Assembly: GCA_037903475.1 (NCBI GenBank) | Contig: JBAJFG010000492.1 | Span: 1,488,001 to 1,552,000, forward strand | Direction: 5' to 3' | Source of the DNA: Ancylostoma caninum | Taxonomy: Eukaryota; Nematoda; Chromadorea; Rhabditida; Ancylostomatidae | Length of the DNA: 64,000 bases | Part shown: positions 47,301 through 53,958 of the stretch, in pieces | Layout of the letters: every line of letters starts with the position of its first letter | Numbering within the stretch: the first letter of the stretch is position 1 | Notes under the pieces: generated by a model | Told to the model about the DNA's origin: nothing | What the model saw: only the letters and a program-made list of their open reading frames with translations | The model's database searches: none | Made by a program: the position numbers and the translations under genes

Positions 47301-50300
47301 TCAAACCTGAATGTCTTATCCGTGTTCTACCGCGACCACATTCTGCAGTGGTAAGTTATATATGTATGCGTCTGTGGCGGATGCATTGGGATGGAGAAAA
47401 CTAAGCTATACCTCCTGCATGGGGATGGGTGAAGGTGTATAAGGACATGCTGTCCTGCCCGAAAAGATCGCGGATTCCGGTCGCGGCTGTAGAAGCACTG
47501 CGGGATCTGGACGGAGGATGGCCGCTCCAGCCCAACAGCATGCTTCAAGTGACAGAAAGGGTCGAATAGGTCCTGCCACGAGCTTCATCCGCTGGTTATT
47601 TTGAGACAGTATGTTACATGCTACGCGGCAGAGACGATTTTCCTGCGAAAACGAGATTAGTTTCAGGCAGCTGGGGAGGGAGTGGGGCTAGCATTGATCA
47701 AGAGGGACGCGACTGAGGCTGCAAAATTCGAGATGATACCATACAGGGTGCGCCTATCATGATTGCACCCCGACGCTTGCCTACCGCGCCGCGTGGGTAT
47801 TGCGGCGCGGTATGGTGGCGGAGTGCAGTCATGATTGACGCTCCCTGTATATGCAGTATAGCGGCGTACAATTTGAGAGATAATACACACACAGTACATA
47901 TTTCTGTTCAGCATGCCAAATAACCGTCCCGTACAAAAGTTCAAGCGTAGACGTCCTCAATGATGTTTTTGGAGGTTTTAAAGTGGAATAGTGTTCAAAC
48001 CCTTACAATCAAAATCACAGTGCAGTAATAAAGCAAACTAATTAGAACCACATAATGAACAACTTCCCGTGAGGCACATGTGCAAAAAGTCTCTCATGTA
48101 GGGATTTATAAGCCGAGGCGTAGAAGTGCCCAGCTCTGCCAGCCAACGAAGAGCTGCACCATCTCTGTAGTTTCCGATCATGCATGCATGGCGACAGATC
48201 TTAAATCAAACAAGAATAAAGAAAATGCAGTGTGATAAATGAGTGAAAGCGAAAACGCTACTTCAACAATGTGGCCCATCAACTGCGACAATGTTCTAAT
48301 GAGGCGATCATCTTCTTCGTTCTCGGTGACGTATGTTACAAAACAGCCGAATGCAATTGTGCGAGCTGTACAACATCGATGCTTGAACAGGAAAGCAAAC
48401 ATATCCTGAAACATAAATTTCAGTGGCGAACGGAGGGAGGAAAGGCAAGAATGGGTAAATTTTCAAAATCACTCTATGAACAAGCAAAAATTTCGTTTCA
48501 ATTTAGTTGTGTTTTTTTGAAACAATAATTACTAACTATTTAGTATTAGAATTGATATTGCTGGTATTTTTATTCTCCCATGTGGATCGCTGGAGAGACG
48601 GTGTTGCCACTTTTTTCTCTCGCTCCTCCCCCCCCCCCTTTCGCCACTCCTGCGTCCGCTACTGATGAATACAATACATGAAATTGTAATTCCTATAGTA
48701 GAAAAAAATAACGTTGTTTGTCGGCACACTCACTTCTCCTTTACATTCCACTTCAAAGAGGTGTAATAGGTAGTGAATGTCCAAACTGCTATAAGGAGTG
48801 TCAATCACGGTCGTACACCTCCACGCATTTGTCACGTCGCAGCACCAACGCGGTGCGGGAGACCAGTTCAGCGTTGTGGCCGTTAACTGTTGCCAGTATT
48901 TCTCTTTTGCTTGTATTATTTGTGGTTCAAAAAAAACTTCTGTTTTATTGTAGCAAATACCATGAAAAGAAAGGGATTTTGGAAACGAGGAAGATTGCGT
49001 TAAATTTCCTGTGTTGTGGATGGAAATAATCTGTGTAAAAGCCATATTTCGCGCATAGGATCACTTTCATTACATCCAGTACTACCTTAGTCGTGAAGAT
49101 TGAGCCATAGAACGTGCATATTCCCAAGACGCTTCCTTATAACCCTCAAAATATCTTTTATGAACTCCTTCCGACCTTCAAGGAAGTAAGAACCGTTTAG
49201 ATTCTATTTTTCCTGGTTCGATGATACCAGTAACCTCCCAGAACTAGATTTTAATTTTTTTTTTGCAAAACCATCGATTTTGGTCCCAATTGTCTTATCG
49301 TGGTAGCGTCGAACCATGCGGACGCGGCGCCCTCGAAAGGGGCGCTGGTCCCACGCGTTAAATACGCGAAAATGTGTGCGGACGTCAATGGGTTGACAGG
49401 AGTCAACAGACGAAATTAGGGATACTTGATATCTCTTTAAGGCGCTTCACACTTGACTGAGAAGGCCGTCGTGGTGAGAAACGTGTAGAATTTTACAGTC
49501 AAGATAATGGGTACAGCCCGCTGATATTGCCAATCGGCTGCATGATGCTCCTTGTTCATGGATGGGCCACCTCGGACCCAATGTGGGGTACTCCTCAGTG
49601 GTAGAGTCACGAAAATCTAGAGTGCGCTCAAACGCATGGACAACATCACCCGAATACCTCGAGTTTCTCGCTTGTTTCTTGCAATTCCATTATTGTTTGT
49701 GGCTTCAGCATCCCTTGATATCCCGAAGTACGATAAGATCTTAAACACGGAGACTTGTATCGTTGTGTACAAAGGTGGAATAGTGATAGAAGCCACTGTC
49801 TCCCTGACTGACATTATTAAAATCCACCGTATGCGCGCACATTGCTGGAACCCGGCTGGACCGTATCCCTCCTGGCGCTGAAGCAATGGCTTCTTTTCAT
49901 TACTATTCTACTATTCTGCCCTTATATTCTTCTACCACTCACTAGTATTCAAATAATAGTCACTACTAGTTCTGCCCCAAAGATGTCGAAGTCACAGTTT
50001 TCGTCCAAACTTTGGCTAAGGGGGTTATTCGATGCGCTGATCACGACAATCAAACTCATTCTGCATAGTAACCTAGTATTTGTAGGGCTGTAGTTGCTGT
50101 ATGGTGAGAATGACACCCCATAAAATACTTTGAAACGGTTTATTTCATGTGAGTATCACGAGTACCAACTTTAATTTGCAAGATACTGTCCATTTCCTTA
50201 CAAAATTAGCAGTGTTCCGCTTCGTAATAGAGACCCTATCATAACACTACAAAATATCCTCGTGATACGAAATGAATATGATTCTCGTGATCAGCACATC

Positions 50301-52309
50301 AAAAAACTCCTAGAGGCGTAATTTGGGAAAAAATTTGATTTTGGTATTTCTGGGACAAAAACAGCCAAGTACTGCCTAGTAGTTGAATACTAGTGAGTGG
50401 TTGAATAATATGAAGGTACAATAGTAGAATGCTAGTGAAACAAAGCCATTTTCTCCACGCCAGGAGGGATCCGGACCAGTCGGGTTCCAGCACGTGCGCG
50501 CATACGGTGGATTTTAACAATGTCAGTCAGGGAGACAGTGGCTTCTAATAGTGATGAGCATGGGTCTTCGAAAGTGGAGGTTGAACGTGAAGATCGGAGG
50601 TCAAAAAGCGAAGGTTGCCTACCAAATCGTGAGCGTCCACCGGGGGGAGGGGGGCTGTTCTTGTTTTTTTTTTTTTTTTTGCAGTTTCAGTGTAAATAAA
50701 GATTGCTGATTTTTCATGAGCTCTGATGTTCTGCACACGATTTCTAAGGATACAGAAGAGCCGAGAGGAAGTCTACCTATCTATGGATTTAGGGGAAAGA
50801 ATTCTAATCAAATATGTTTGGATTTGTCTGCTGATCGAAGTACTAACTGAAAAAAAATCATCCTGAAAATTGAGGATTTCTGGATTTCGCACACAGGATT
50901 TCTAAGGATACAGAAGAGCTGAGTCGAAGCTCGGCTAAGATAGGATAGAGGAGATTCAGTAGTATGTGAATATGTGCAAAAGTGGTAGCGGATTCGAAAA
51001 AGAAGGAGAGAAATGAAGTTTAAAATTTTTCTTTTTTTTTCGATTTTTGGAGCGAATTTTCAAGAAAACAGGGGCGCGCTCGTTTGGTAATAAGCAGCTA
51101 CAGTAAATCGAAAAAAATGTGGAGATGTTTGCAGCAGATCCCCTACCTGACTCAATATTGGTGTGGAAAAATCCGGAAAAATAGGTGCATGGCAGGATGG
51201 TTACAGACCTCAAGAGAGATAGGCGTCCTTAAGCTTAGAATTTTAACCAGTTGCAATTTTAAAACCGATAAGGGACCAACTCCACAGCAGCACGAGCTTC
51301 CACTTATGAGAAAGTTGTGAGAAATTCCAAAATGACAAATGAAACTTACTACCTGAAAACTTTTATGCCCGTTGTGATTGGGAAACATATCGCATTGTTC
51401 GCCTACATACACGGGTAAGAAATGTTTTTACCAAATGGAATGTTATTCGAACAAATAGTCGAACATTCGAATATTCGAAAGTTCAAATAATGGAAAATTC
51501 GGTGGTTCGCAAAAATTCGAAAGTTCGAGTATCCGAAAATTCGGAGATCTCTAGAAATTCGAAAACTCGAATGTTCGAAAATTCGATGGGCCCGAAAAAC
51601 TCGAAAAATCGAATATTCGAAAATCCGATGGTTCGCACAAATTCAAAAATTCGCAGGTCTCTAGAAATTCGAATATTCGAAAAGTATTTTCGAATGTAAA
51701 ACTCTAGTGTAACTAACTGAAGCATTTTTGACCAAACTCGAAATGTTCTTACTGAACCCATTCTTTCTTAAAACCATTCACCCGTACCTTCACATCAGGC
51801 AAGAGCTGTTCGCCGTTGGATCCAAACACGTTCGGCAGAGCACTGAAATAGGATGAGTACTCACGATGCTAACTAAAACATTGTAGAAGGATCTGTGAAA
51901 TGAAACATACTCGAGAACACGCGCAACGAGCATGAGATCGCCAGCGTGCTTGCTTTTCAGACAATGAGTAAGAAGGCGCACTATTCCAAGCCATTTTTGA
52001 TTCCCGTTTTCATCTGCCACGGAAAGAAACGGTTGTCACAGAAACAATACCCGTGTCGTACCGTCTAACTCACCTGTTGTTTCACTCGCAACCTTCACAA
52101 TCAAGTCCAGCACTTTGAATCCGAGTCTACCATCCTCCTCATCGAAACTGCTACGGCTCTACAACAGTAATATCTATTTCGAAAACATATACACGAAGCA
52201 GTTCCACTAACTTGGTCGAGGAACACCTTCAAATCTTCACTCAGACCTTCCTTAAATTCGCTCCAGTGGTTCTCGATAAACTGACGAAGCATTAGGCAAG
52301 ACATCGTCT
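29094..52309 (-). CDS. Importin-5 / karyopherin beta-3 family gene (24 exons, N-terminus missing)
   Basis: Import receptors of this family bind cargo and Ran-GTP with about 24 HEAT repeats and carry proteins through the nuclear pore. I joined 24 exons by splice signals and frame; all phases agree and give about 988 residues. Alignment from memory to human IPO5 is collinear from its residue ~60 to ~1010 ([67 protein letters not shown]). The first ~50 residues were not found right of 52309. Oddities: the donor after exon 6 is GG instead of GT, the acidic loops are shortened, and the last ~60 residues align poorly with an early stop. It could be a fast-evolving paralog, an allele with an error, or a young pseudogene. 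C. elegans calls the family imb-3; orthology is not shown. Confidence 0.85.
29522..29700 (-). CDS. Importin-5-like exon 23
   Basis: The best conserved exon: [20 protein letters not shown] (family [20 protein letters not shown]). 59 codons plus two bases. Acceptor TTCTACAG, donor GTGCGT. The preceding intron (2.2 kb) holds dispersed repeats. Confidence 0.95.
30330..31390. repeat. GGATAACGGATA-type dispersed repeats
   Basis: Two patches (30330-30430 and 31300-31390) rich in GGATAACGGATA, GGATACCGG and their inverse, in an importin intron. A weaker relative lies near 28600-28680. The rest of the intron (30440-31290) shows nothing coding. One module related to 4600-4797 is at 29900-29985. Confidence 0.6.
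31902..32039 (-). CDS. Importin-5-like exon 22
   Basis: 46 codons, RTYQSRQYGVCYIVDCIEFA, aligned to [20 protein letters not shown]. Acceptor CTGTCTAG, donor GTGAGG. Confidence 0.93.
32093..32179 (-). CDS. Importin-5-like exon 21
   Basis: 29 codons, GMENEILARISEAIHNLFK, aligned to DVYILTKVSDILHSIFSS. Acceptor CTTGTAG, donor GTGAAT. Confidence 0.88.
32478..32590. repeat. Dispersed repeat module (as at 4600-4797)
   Basis: CACGTAGCCTTTCGAGTGAG, then GGATCAGCTCGCGCG, then AACGCGATGTTTACTCCGAG. Single copy in the intron between exons 20 and 21. Confidence 0.65.
32723..32827 (-). CDS. Importin-5-like exon 20 (basic instead of acidic linker)
   Basis: 35 codons, GMTEQEVVQIVAIISYQLRK then HEKRRLRYKPKKGKQ. 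In IPO5 this helix runs into a strongly acidic insert (DEDYDEQVEESLQDEDD); here it is basic and short. Acceptor ATTTGAG, donor GTAGGT. Confidence 0.85.
32922..33059 (-). CDS. Importin-5-like exon 19
   Basis: 46 codons, GPNEMHTLWVQFFDALTTLH to CVEQLGAD, aligned to [20 protein letters not shown]. Acceptor ATTTTAG, donor GTGAGT. Confidence 0.92.
34050..34650 (-). pseudogene. LINE endonuclease fragment
   Basis: Minus-strand remnant of a CR1-like endonuclease: GRGGEVALFINRL upstream, then, in another frame, VTGDFNLPGIRW (Asp/Asn motif) and GTSDHNAITFKVEF (SDH motif). No RT domain follows. It lies in the intron between exons 18 and 19, in the same orientation as the gene, and is broken by a frame change near 34540. 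Confidence 0.8.
34885..35732 (-). pseudogene. tRNA-Leu-like sequence split by a transposon
   Basis: Outside the 34906-35662 insertion (and counting the 9-bp duplication once), the minus strand reads like a class II tRNA: 5' GGTGAGA (35732 downward), GACTGGTCTAAG, a loop with TCTAGAG (TAG where the anticodon would be), GTTCGAATCCC (B box) and 3' TTTCACC, which pairs with the 5' end. The D stem and anticodon stem are degenerate, so it is a pseudogene or SINE head. The transposon sits in the T-loop. Confidence 0.6.
34906..35662. mobile_element. MULE-type non-autonomous element, copy 1
   Basis: Ends AGAAGCCACTGTCTCCCTGA and its inverse, within long inverted arms (about 230-320 bp). The flanking 9 bases GATTCGAAC are identical on both sides (34897-34905 and 35663-35671). 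A 9-bp target duplication with long inverted repeats fits Mutator-like elements. No transposase is present in the 757 bp. A second copy is at 49788-50546. Confidence 0.85.
35893..36023 (-). CDS. Importin-5-like exon 18
   Basis: EEFVPYVDEVTEVCMENLQF to TMPSLLKCVKSK, aligned to [20 protein letters not shown]. Acceptor GACTTCAG, donor GTAGGA. The next intron (2.8 kb) holds a LINE endonuclease fragment and a MULE-type element. Confidence 0.92.
36081..36218 (-). CDS. Importin-5-like exon 17
   Basis: 45 codons between acceptor TTTCAAG and donor GTACTT, with phases fitting both sides: DELQEKNPLWLYHKNGNKTY then VVLEKKADACSWLAHYAAAL. This replaces the acidic MSDDDGWEFVNLGD segment and matches GLEEKSTACQMLVCYAKEL. 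Confidence 0.85.
36219..36800. other. Intron with GC-rich inverted sequence
   Basis: The intron between exons 16 and 17 is open on both strands over 36290-36720 and GC-rich, with the palindrome TCTCCGCCGAGCGGAGA near 36395. No protein family recognised; probably an inserted repeat. Confidence 0.4.
36801..36894 (-). CDS. Importin-5-like exon 16
   Basis: VLGKEFAPYLPLIMGSVVEM matches [20 protein letters not shown]. 31 codons plus one base. Acceptor ATTGTAG, donor GTGAGT. Confidence 0.93.
36974..37150 (-). CDS. Importin-5-like exon 15
   Basis: 59 codons with the well conserved [20 protein letters not shown] and WSRICR (family: [26 protein letters not shown]). Acceptor AATGTTAG, donor GTGATT. 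Confidence 0.95.
37224..37343 (-). CDS. Importin-5-like exon 14
   Basis: 40 codons, IVSAIGSVAQASLELLTDYY, aligned to [20 protein letters not shown]. Acceptor ATTAACAG, donor GTTAGT. Confidence 0.92.
37423..37533 (-). CDS. Importin-5-like exon 13
   Basis: 37 codons, IEIITSHLPDIMNTFKKVLK then a basic stretch (AAHKRLRTPGLRRYYEQ). The corresponding IPO5 segment is shorter ([20 protein letters not shown]). Acceptor TATTTCAG, donor GTTTGA. Confidence 0.85.
37740..38200. repeat. Cluster of GCTGAACACGAATA-type motifs
   Basis: At least four modules in alternating orientation combine GAACACGAATAT, GTATCCATTTGG-like and GTTACGGTA-type sequence (for example 37780-37870, 38020-38070, 38120-38190). The cluster sits in the intron between exons 12 and 13. 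Confidence 0.65.
38609..38713 (-). CDS. Importin-5-like exon 12
   Basis: 35 codons, IVPSLLSAMNDISCVRLAVY onward, aligning to [20 protein letters not shown]. Acceptor GTTGTAG, donor GTGAGA. Confidence 0.9.
38776..38865 (-). CDS. Importin-5-like exon 11
   Basis: 30 codons, [20 protein letters not shown], matching [20 protein letters not shown]. Acceptor TTTCAAG, donor GTACGG. The intron before it contains a hAT-like MITE (39131-39371). Confidence 0.92.
39131..39371 (+). mobile_element. hAT-like MITE, copy B
   Basis: The right end GCGTCCGCCACTG is intact; the left end is eroded (CGGTGGTACACGCAGGG). The inside matches copies A, D and E (GGGTCGCCAAATTTTTAAAA, AAAAATCTTGT, a C-run). Intron between exons 10 and 11. 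Confidence 0.7.
40295..40419 (-). CDS. Importin-5-like exon 10
   Basis: [20 protein letters not shown] through KIVPYLNDV, matching [20 protein letters not shown]. Acceptor TTTGAG, donor GTGAGC. It joins directly to exon 11, giving the family spacing [12 protein letters not shown]. Confidence 0.9.
40766..40872 (-). CDS. Importin-5-like exon 9
   Basis: 35 codons, IAIGKSALDRISRSLHGKMM, matching [20 protein letters not shown]. Acceptor TTTCAAG, donor GTATAT. Confidence 0.9.
41118..41202 (-). CDS. Importin-5-like exon 8 (reduced acidic loop)
   Basis: Encodes AAVLCLMTQYVLDLDEWLDD ADVEKKE. It corresponds to the segment with the long acidic loop of IPO5 ([20 protein letters not shown]), shortened here by about ten residues. 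The acceptor is AATTCAG. The donor used for phase is GTTGGT, four bases before an alternative GTCAAA. Confidence 0.8.
41275..41818. mobile_element. Foldback element abutting the hairpin array
   Basis: Inverted arms of about 230 bp: TTTCTACATATTCAAT and GAACGCTGCGGTCTTTCGAA in the left arm recur inverted in the right arm, and TTATTCTGTCAGTGTTCT closes the inner ends. The right arm runs straight into the first GAGCCAG of the satellite. No coding sequence. Confidence 0.8.
41814..44577. repeat. 31-unit hairpin satellite array
   Basis: Tandem units of about 84-90 bp; I count 31 hairpin cores plus one unit lacking it (near 43480). Each unit has CAGAGCGCCGC, TTC, GCGGCGCTCTG: an 11-bp perfect stem with a 3-base loop, extended by GAG/CTC. 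A conserved spacer follows (GTGCCACGTTACCTCCGGGC, TAGGTAAACTCTG) and then an A-run of variable length. Stem changes are rare (units 2, 3, 21, 22). The array lies wholly within the intron between exons 7 and 8. The SAAKRRSGSG-type frames on the minus strand are period artefacts. Confidence 0.97.
44578..44640. repeat. Long hairpin at the array's right edge
   Basis: GAAAATCACTGTCATCC pairs perfectly with GGATGACAGTGATTTTC over 17 bp. The loop holds a second palindromic GAAGCG/CGCTTC set. It directly follows the last satellite unit and may mark an element terminus. Confidence 0.85.
44641..45922. other. Intron stretch without recognised features
   Basis: Contains a G11 run near 45245 and a pair of similar segments (TTTTCGTATGTTTCGTGCTA near 45470, TTTTTCGTGTGCTTTGCGCC near 45895). 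Nothing coding is supported. Confidence 0.4.
45923..46288 (+). mobile_element. Solo LTR
   Basis: 366 bp starting TGTTGTGG and ending ACACAACA (7-bp inverted tips), flanked by the same 5 bases CACCT at 45918-45922 and 46289-46293. A TATA box (TATATAA, about 46057) and a poly(A) signal (AATAAA, 46140-46145) are spaced as in an LTR. No internal region or second LTR is nearby, so it is a solo LTR left by LTR-LTR recombination. It lies antisense to the importin gene in the 5.85-kb intron. Confidence 0.85.
46578..46731. repeat. Short foldback repeat
   Basis: Inverted arms of about 45 bp with the 19-bp core TGTCGCCGTTGTCGGCGAC and outer TATCCTTCACGTGGAG-like sequence, around a loop of about 55 bp. 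MITE-like; no clear target duplication seen. Confidence 0.65.
47056..47179 (-). CDS. Importin-5-like exon 7
   Basis: 41 codons plus one base, acceptor TTTGTAG, donor GTAAGT. VPYRQLAVEVLVTICKKS matches MQRQLALEVIVTLSETA. The next intron is 5.85 kb and holds the solo LTR, the hairpin satellite and a foldback element. Confidence 0.9.
47744..47847. mobile_element. 104-bp Tc1/mariner-like MITE
   Basis: Ends CAGGGTGCG and CGCTCCCTG are inverted and flanked by TA. The inside folds on itself (TACCGCGCCGC paired with GCGGCGCGGTA, 11 bp). Intron between exons 6 and 7. Confidence 0.75.
48068..48199 (-). CDS. Importin-5-like exon 6, damaged donor
   Basis: 44 codons from acceptor TGATTTAAG: ICRHACMIGNYRDGAALRWL to DFLHMCLT. 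Family spacing and phase place the end after ACG, where the intron should begin GTAAGT but reads GGAAGT. Every GT just downstream is in phase 1, while exon 7 can only be read in phase 0. A single T-to-G change at donor position +2 (or a base error) explains this. Confidence 0.8.
48262..48405 (-). CDS. Importin-5-like exon 5
   Basis: 48 codons, DMFAFLFKHRCCTARTIAFG onward, between acceptor TTTCAG and donor GTAGCG. It aligns to [20 protein letters not shown]. A hAT-like MITE ends only 15 bases upstream of the acceptor in transcript direction. Confidence 0.85.
48421..48664. mobile_element. hAT-like MITE, copy C
   Basis: Ends CAGTGGCGAACGGAGG and GCGTCCGCTACTG, with G/C runs and an AT-rich centre as in the other copies but more diverged. 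It lies 15 bases upstream of the exon 5 splice acceptor. Confidence 0.7.
49788..50546. mobile_element. MULE-type non-autonomous element, copy 2
   Basis: 759 bp with ends AGAAGCCACTGTCTCCCTGA and its inverse, collinear with 34906-35662. Flanked by identical 9-bp AATAGTGAT (49779-49787 and 50547-50555). It lies in the intron between exons 4 and 5. Confidence 0.88.
51440..51700. repeat. TTCGAAAATTCGAA-type AT-rich repeat
   Basis: Irregular TTCGAA/TTCGAAAA repeats, relatives of 14446-14640, in the intron between exons 4 and 5. The 92-residue frame across it (IFEF-type repeats) is an artefact. Confidence 0.85.
51788..51842 (-). CDS. Importin-5-like exon 4
   Basis: A 55-bp exon, acceptor TATTTCAG, donor GTACGG. 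Encodes ALPNVFGSNGEQLLPDVK, matching NFPGIFGNQQQHYLDVIK. The following intron (3.4 kb) contains a MULE-type element and a hAT-like MITE. Confidence 0.9.
51911..52013 (-). CDS. Importin-5-like exon 3
   Basis: Acceptor GTGGCAG, donor GTATGT. Encodes [20 protein letters not shown], matching [20 protein letters not shown] of IPO5. Phases 1 in and 2 out fit both neighbours. Confidence 0.9.
52074..52158 (-). CDS. Importin-5-like exon 2
   Basis: Acceptor TTGTAG, 28 codons (SRSSFDEEDGRLGFKVLDLI), one trailing base, donor GTGAGT. It aligns to the IPO5 segment SSMRKKVCDIAAELARNL. Confidence 0.9.
52212..52309 (-). CDS. Importin-5-like exon 1 of those found
   Basis: Acceptor TTTCCAG, two leading bases, then 32 codons (MSCLMLRQFIENHW) ending DLKVFLDQ before donor GTTAGT. 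It matches the second HEAT repeat of IPO5 (MAAVLLRRLLSSAF). It is internal, so at least one upstream exon with the start codon is missing. The MSC methionine is not the start, because the frame enters from the acceptor. Confidence 0.85.
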
Positions 52310-53658
52310 CTGGAAATGAAGTGTTACATAACCGATACCGCTAGATTGTTACCGTACAGTTACGACATTTGTAAACATCTGCATTTTAGGATGTAAAATC
52401 TCAGTCAAATTAGTAGGAGAGAAATGCACGCTGCTTCACAGCGTTGTCGCCCTAGAAGCGTGGCGGGACCCACAAAGGTGGTGGGGGTGGCTCTTAGGAG
52501 AAGCGCCTGCGTACGTTTTGTACCACTTTCGCACCTCTTCAAGGCAACCCATACTGATACGTGCGCCACTCGCGCGTCAGATAAACGCAATCACTCGAGA
52601 AGGACTTTATGTGAAAGCCGATGAACGTGGCATGAACAACGTACGTCAGAGTACTGCGCGGCCGCAACGCACAGACGCGGCGCCGTAATTGCGTGCGTCT
52701 CACCAGCGTCTAGCTACGGAAGCGTTCAGAGATGCGCAGAGTCCCATTCTTCACACAGAGTCGTCCGCGCGATGGACGCAAGCCTCTAGCGTAGAAGACC
52801 CTTACTCCTTCAATAACGGGTGCTACTCACGAGCGCTCCTATCTGCTCCTATCTGTTTCAACTATTGCCAGCTAGTCAGTACCCAAGTAGAGTTTCGATA
52901 GGGGACGATGTGACCTCAATTAATGTGATAATTAGCACATCTCTTGACTCGAGCCACCCGTGAACTTACTCGACAAACTCGCTGCACATGGCTGTTAGCC
53001 GCTGAAATTCACTGCGCATGGCTATACCCACTACGCACAGCTCCCCACTACGCTTACGTTAGTAAAAATAAGAAGGAGAGCGAAATATGTGACAATGAAG
53101 ATAGATAAGTGAAAAGTCACTGAAGCAAGACAGGGGTTCAAGCAAATGACGCCATAATGAAATTGATTACATTAGATGTGCATGTGGCAGGATTACGGTT
53201 GCGCCATTGGTCCTGTGCGGAGTGGAAGCTCTTGGGGGTCTTTGTCCACACGTTTAAACACGCGAGGAGCAATTTGTGTTTCCCGAGGTTTTAACATTGA
53301 ATGCGAATTTGAATGCGAATAAGTTTTATGTTCCTCAAAGCGTACGGGAATAGTATACGAAAGGAACTTGTTCACGGTGCCAATAACTGGAAATGATTGT
53401 GTCGAGAAAAGGGTTTGTCACTCTGCGGTCTGAAAATTGTCAATGTTTACGGAGTTAAGCTAGAATTGCTGTTCAAGCCCGCATTATTCACTTTCTTTCC
53501 TAGTATTTCTTTCCAAAGATGGTCCTAAATTTCAGATTCAACCTTGAAATGACGACGACGGCTGTTCAAGCCGATGAGAAGTGTCGGAGCGTTAGAACTG
53601 CAAAAAGAAGTGCTTGGTGAAAGTGGGGTGGGGGCGGGGCACTCCTGTGAAGCTTAAT
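52310..53658. other. Region upstream of the importin exons, no exon found
   Basis: The missing first exon(s) of the importin gene should lie here or further right on the minus strand. I found no frame with IPO5 N-terminal similarity and a suitable donor. About 52430-52620 is GC-richer with no identified family. Confidence 0.4.
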
Positions 53659-53706
53659 CCTAAGCCTTAGGCTTAGGCTTAGACTAGTGCTTTCGCTTAG
53701 GCTTAC
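53659..53706. repeat. Interstitial TTAGGC patch
   Basis: CCTAAGCC followed by TTAGGCTTAGGCTTAG (53667-53682) and a further CTTAGGCTTA (53696-53705). TTAGGC is the nematode telomere unit. The patch is short and includes a head-to-head inversion. Confidence 0.6.
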
Positions 53707-53713
53707 TCTGATA

Positions 53714-53958
53714 ACTGTACAGCACGAATGCAGCCCAAACGGCGTAGTGGTTCGGTTAGAAACGCCAGCAGCAACGGTTACCAGTTGCTGCCATCCTCCC
53801 CTTGATTGCTGCCGTCTTTCAGCAATTGCTGCCAAAGGCCCGACAGCTTGAGCAGCAATCAAGGGGAGGATGGCAGCAACTGGGAACCGTTGCTGCTGGC
53901 GTTTCTAACCGAACCATTACGCCGTTCGGGCTGCGTTCGTGCTGCACCGTTACCAGAG
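53714..53958. repeat. Near-perfect palindrome, ~95-bp arms
   Basis: GGTTCGGTTAGAAACGCCAG and CAGTTGCTGCCATCCTCCCC in the left arm recur inverted in the right arm with few mismatches, separated by about 40 bp. A transcript would form a long hairpin. No target duplication identified. Confidence 0.85.

Noticed and set aside
48659..49045. Open frame ending in a good GTGAGT donor, considered as an importin exon
   Set aside because: Joining exon 4 directly to exon 5 reproduces the IPO5 spacing (LPDVK then DMFAFLF); this frame would add over 60 unrelated residues and lacks a good acceptor.
51483..51761. Minus-strand frame with repeated IFEF/FSNIR
   Set aside because: Translation of the TTCGAA-type simple repeat.
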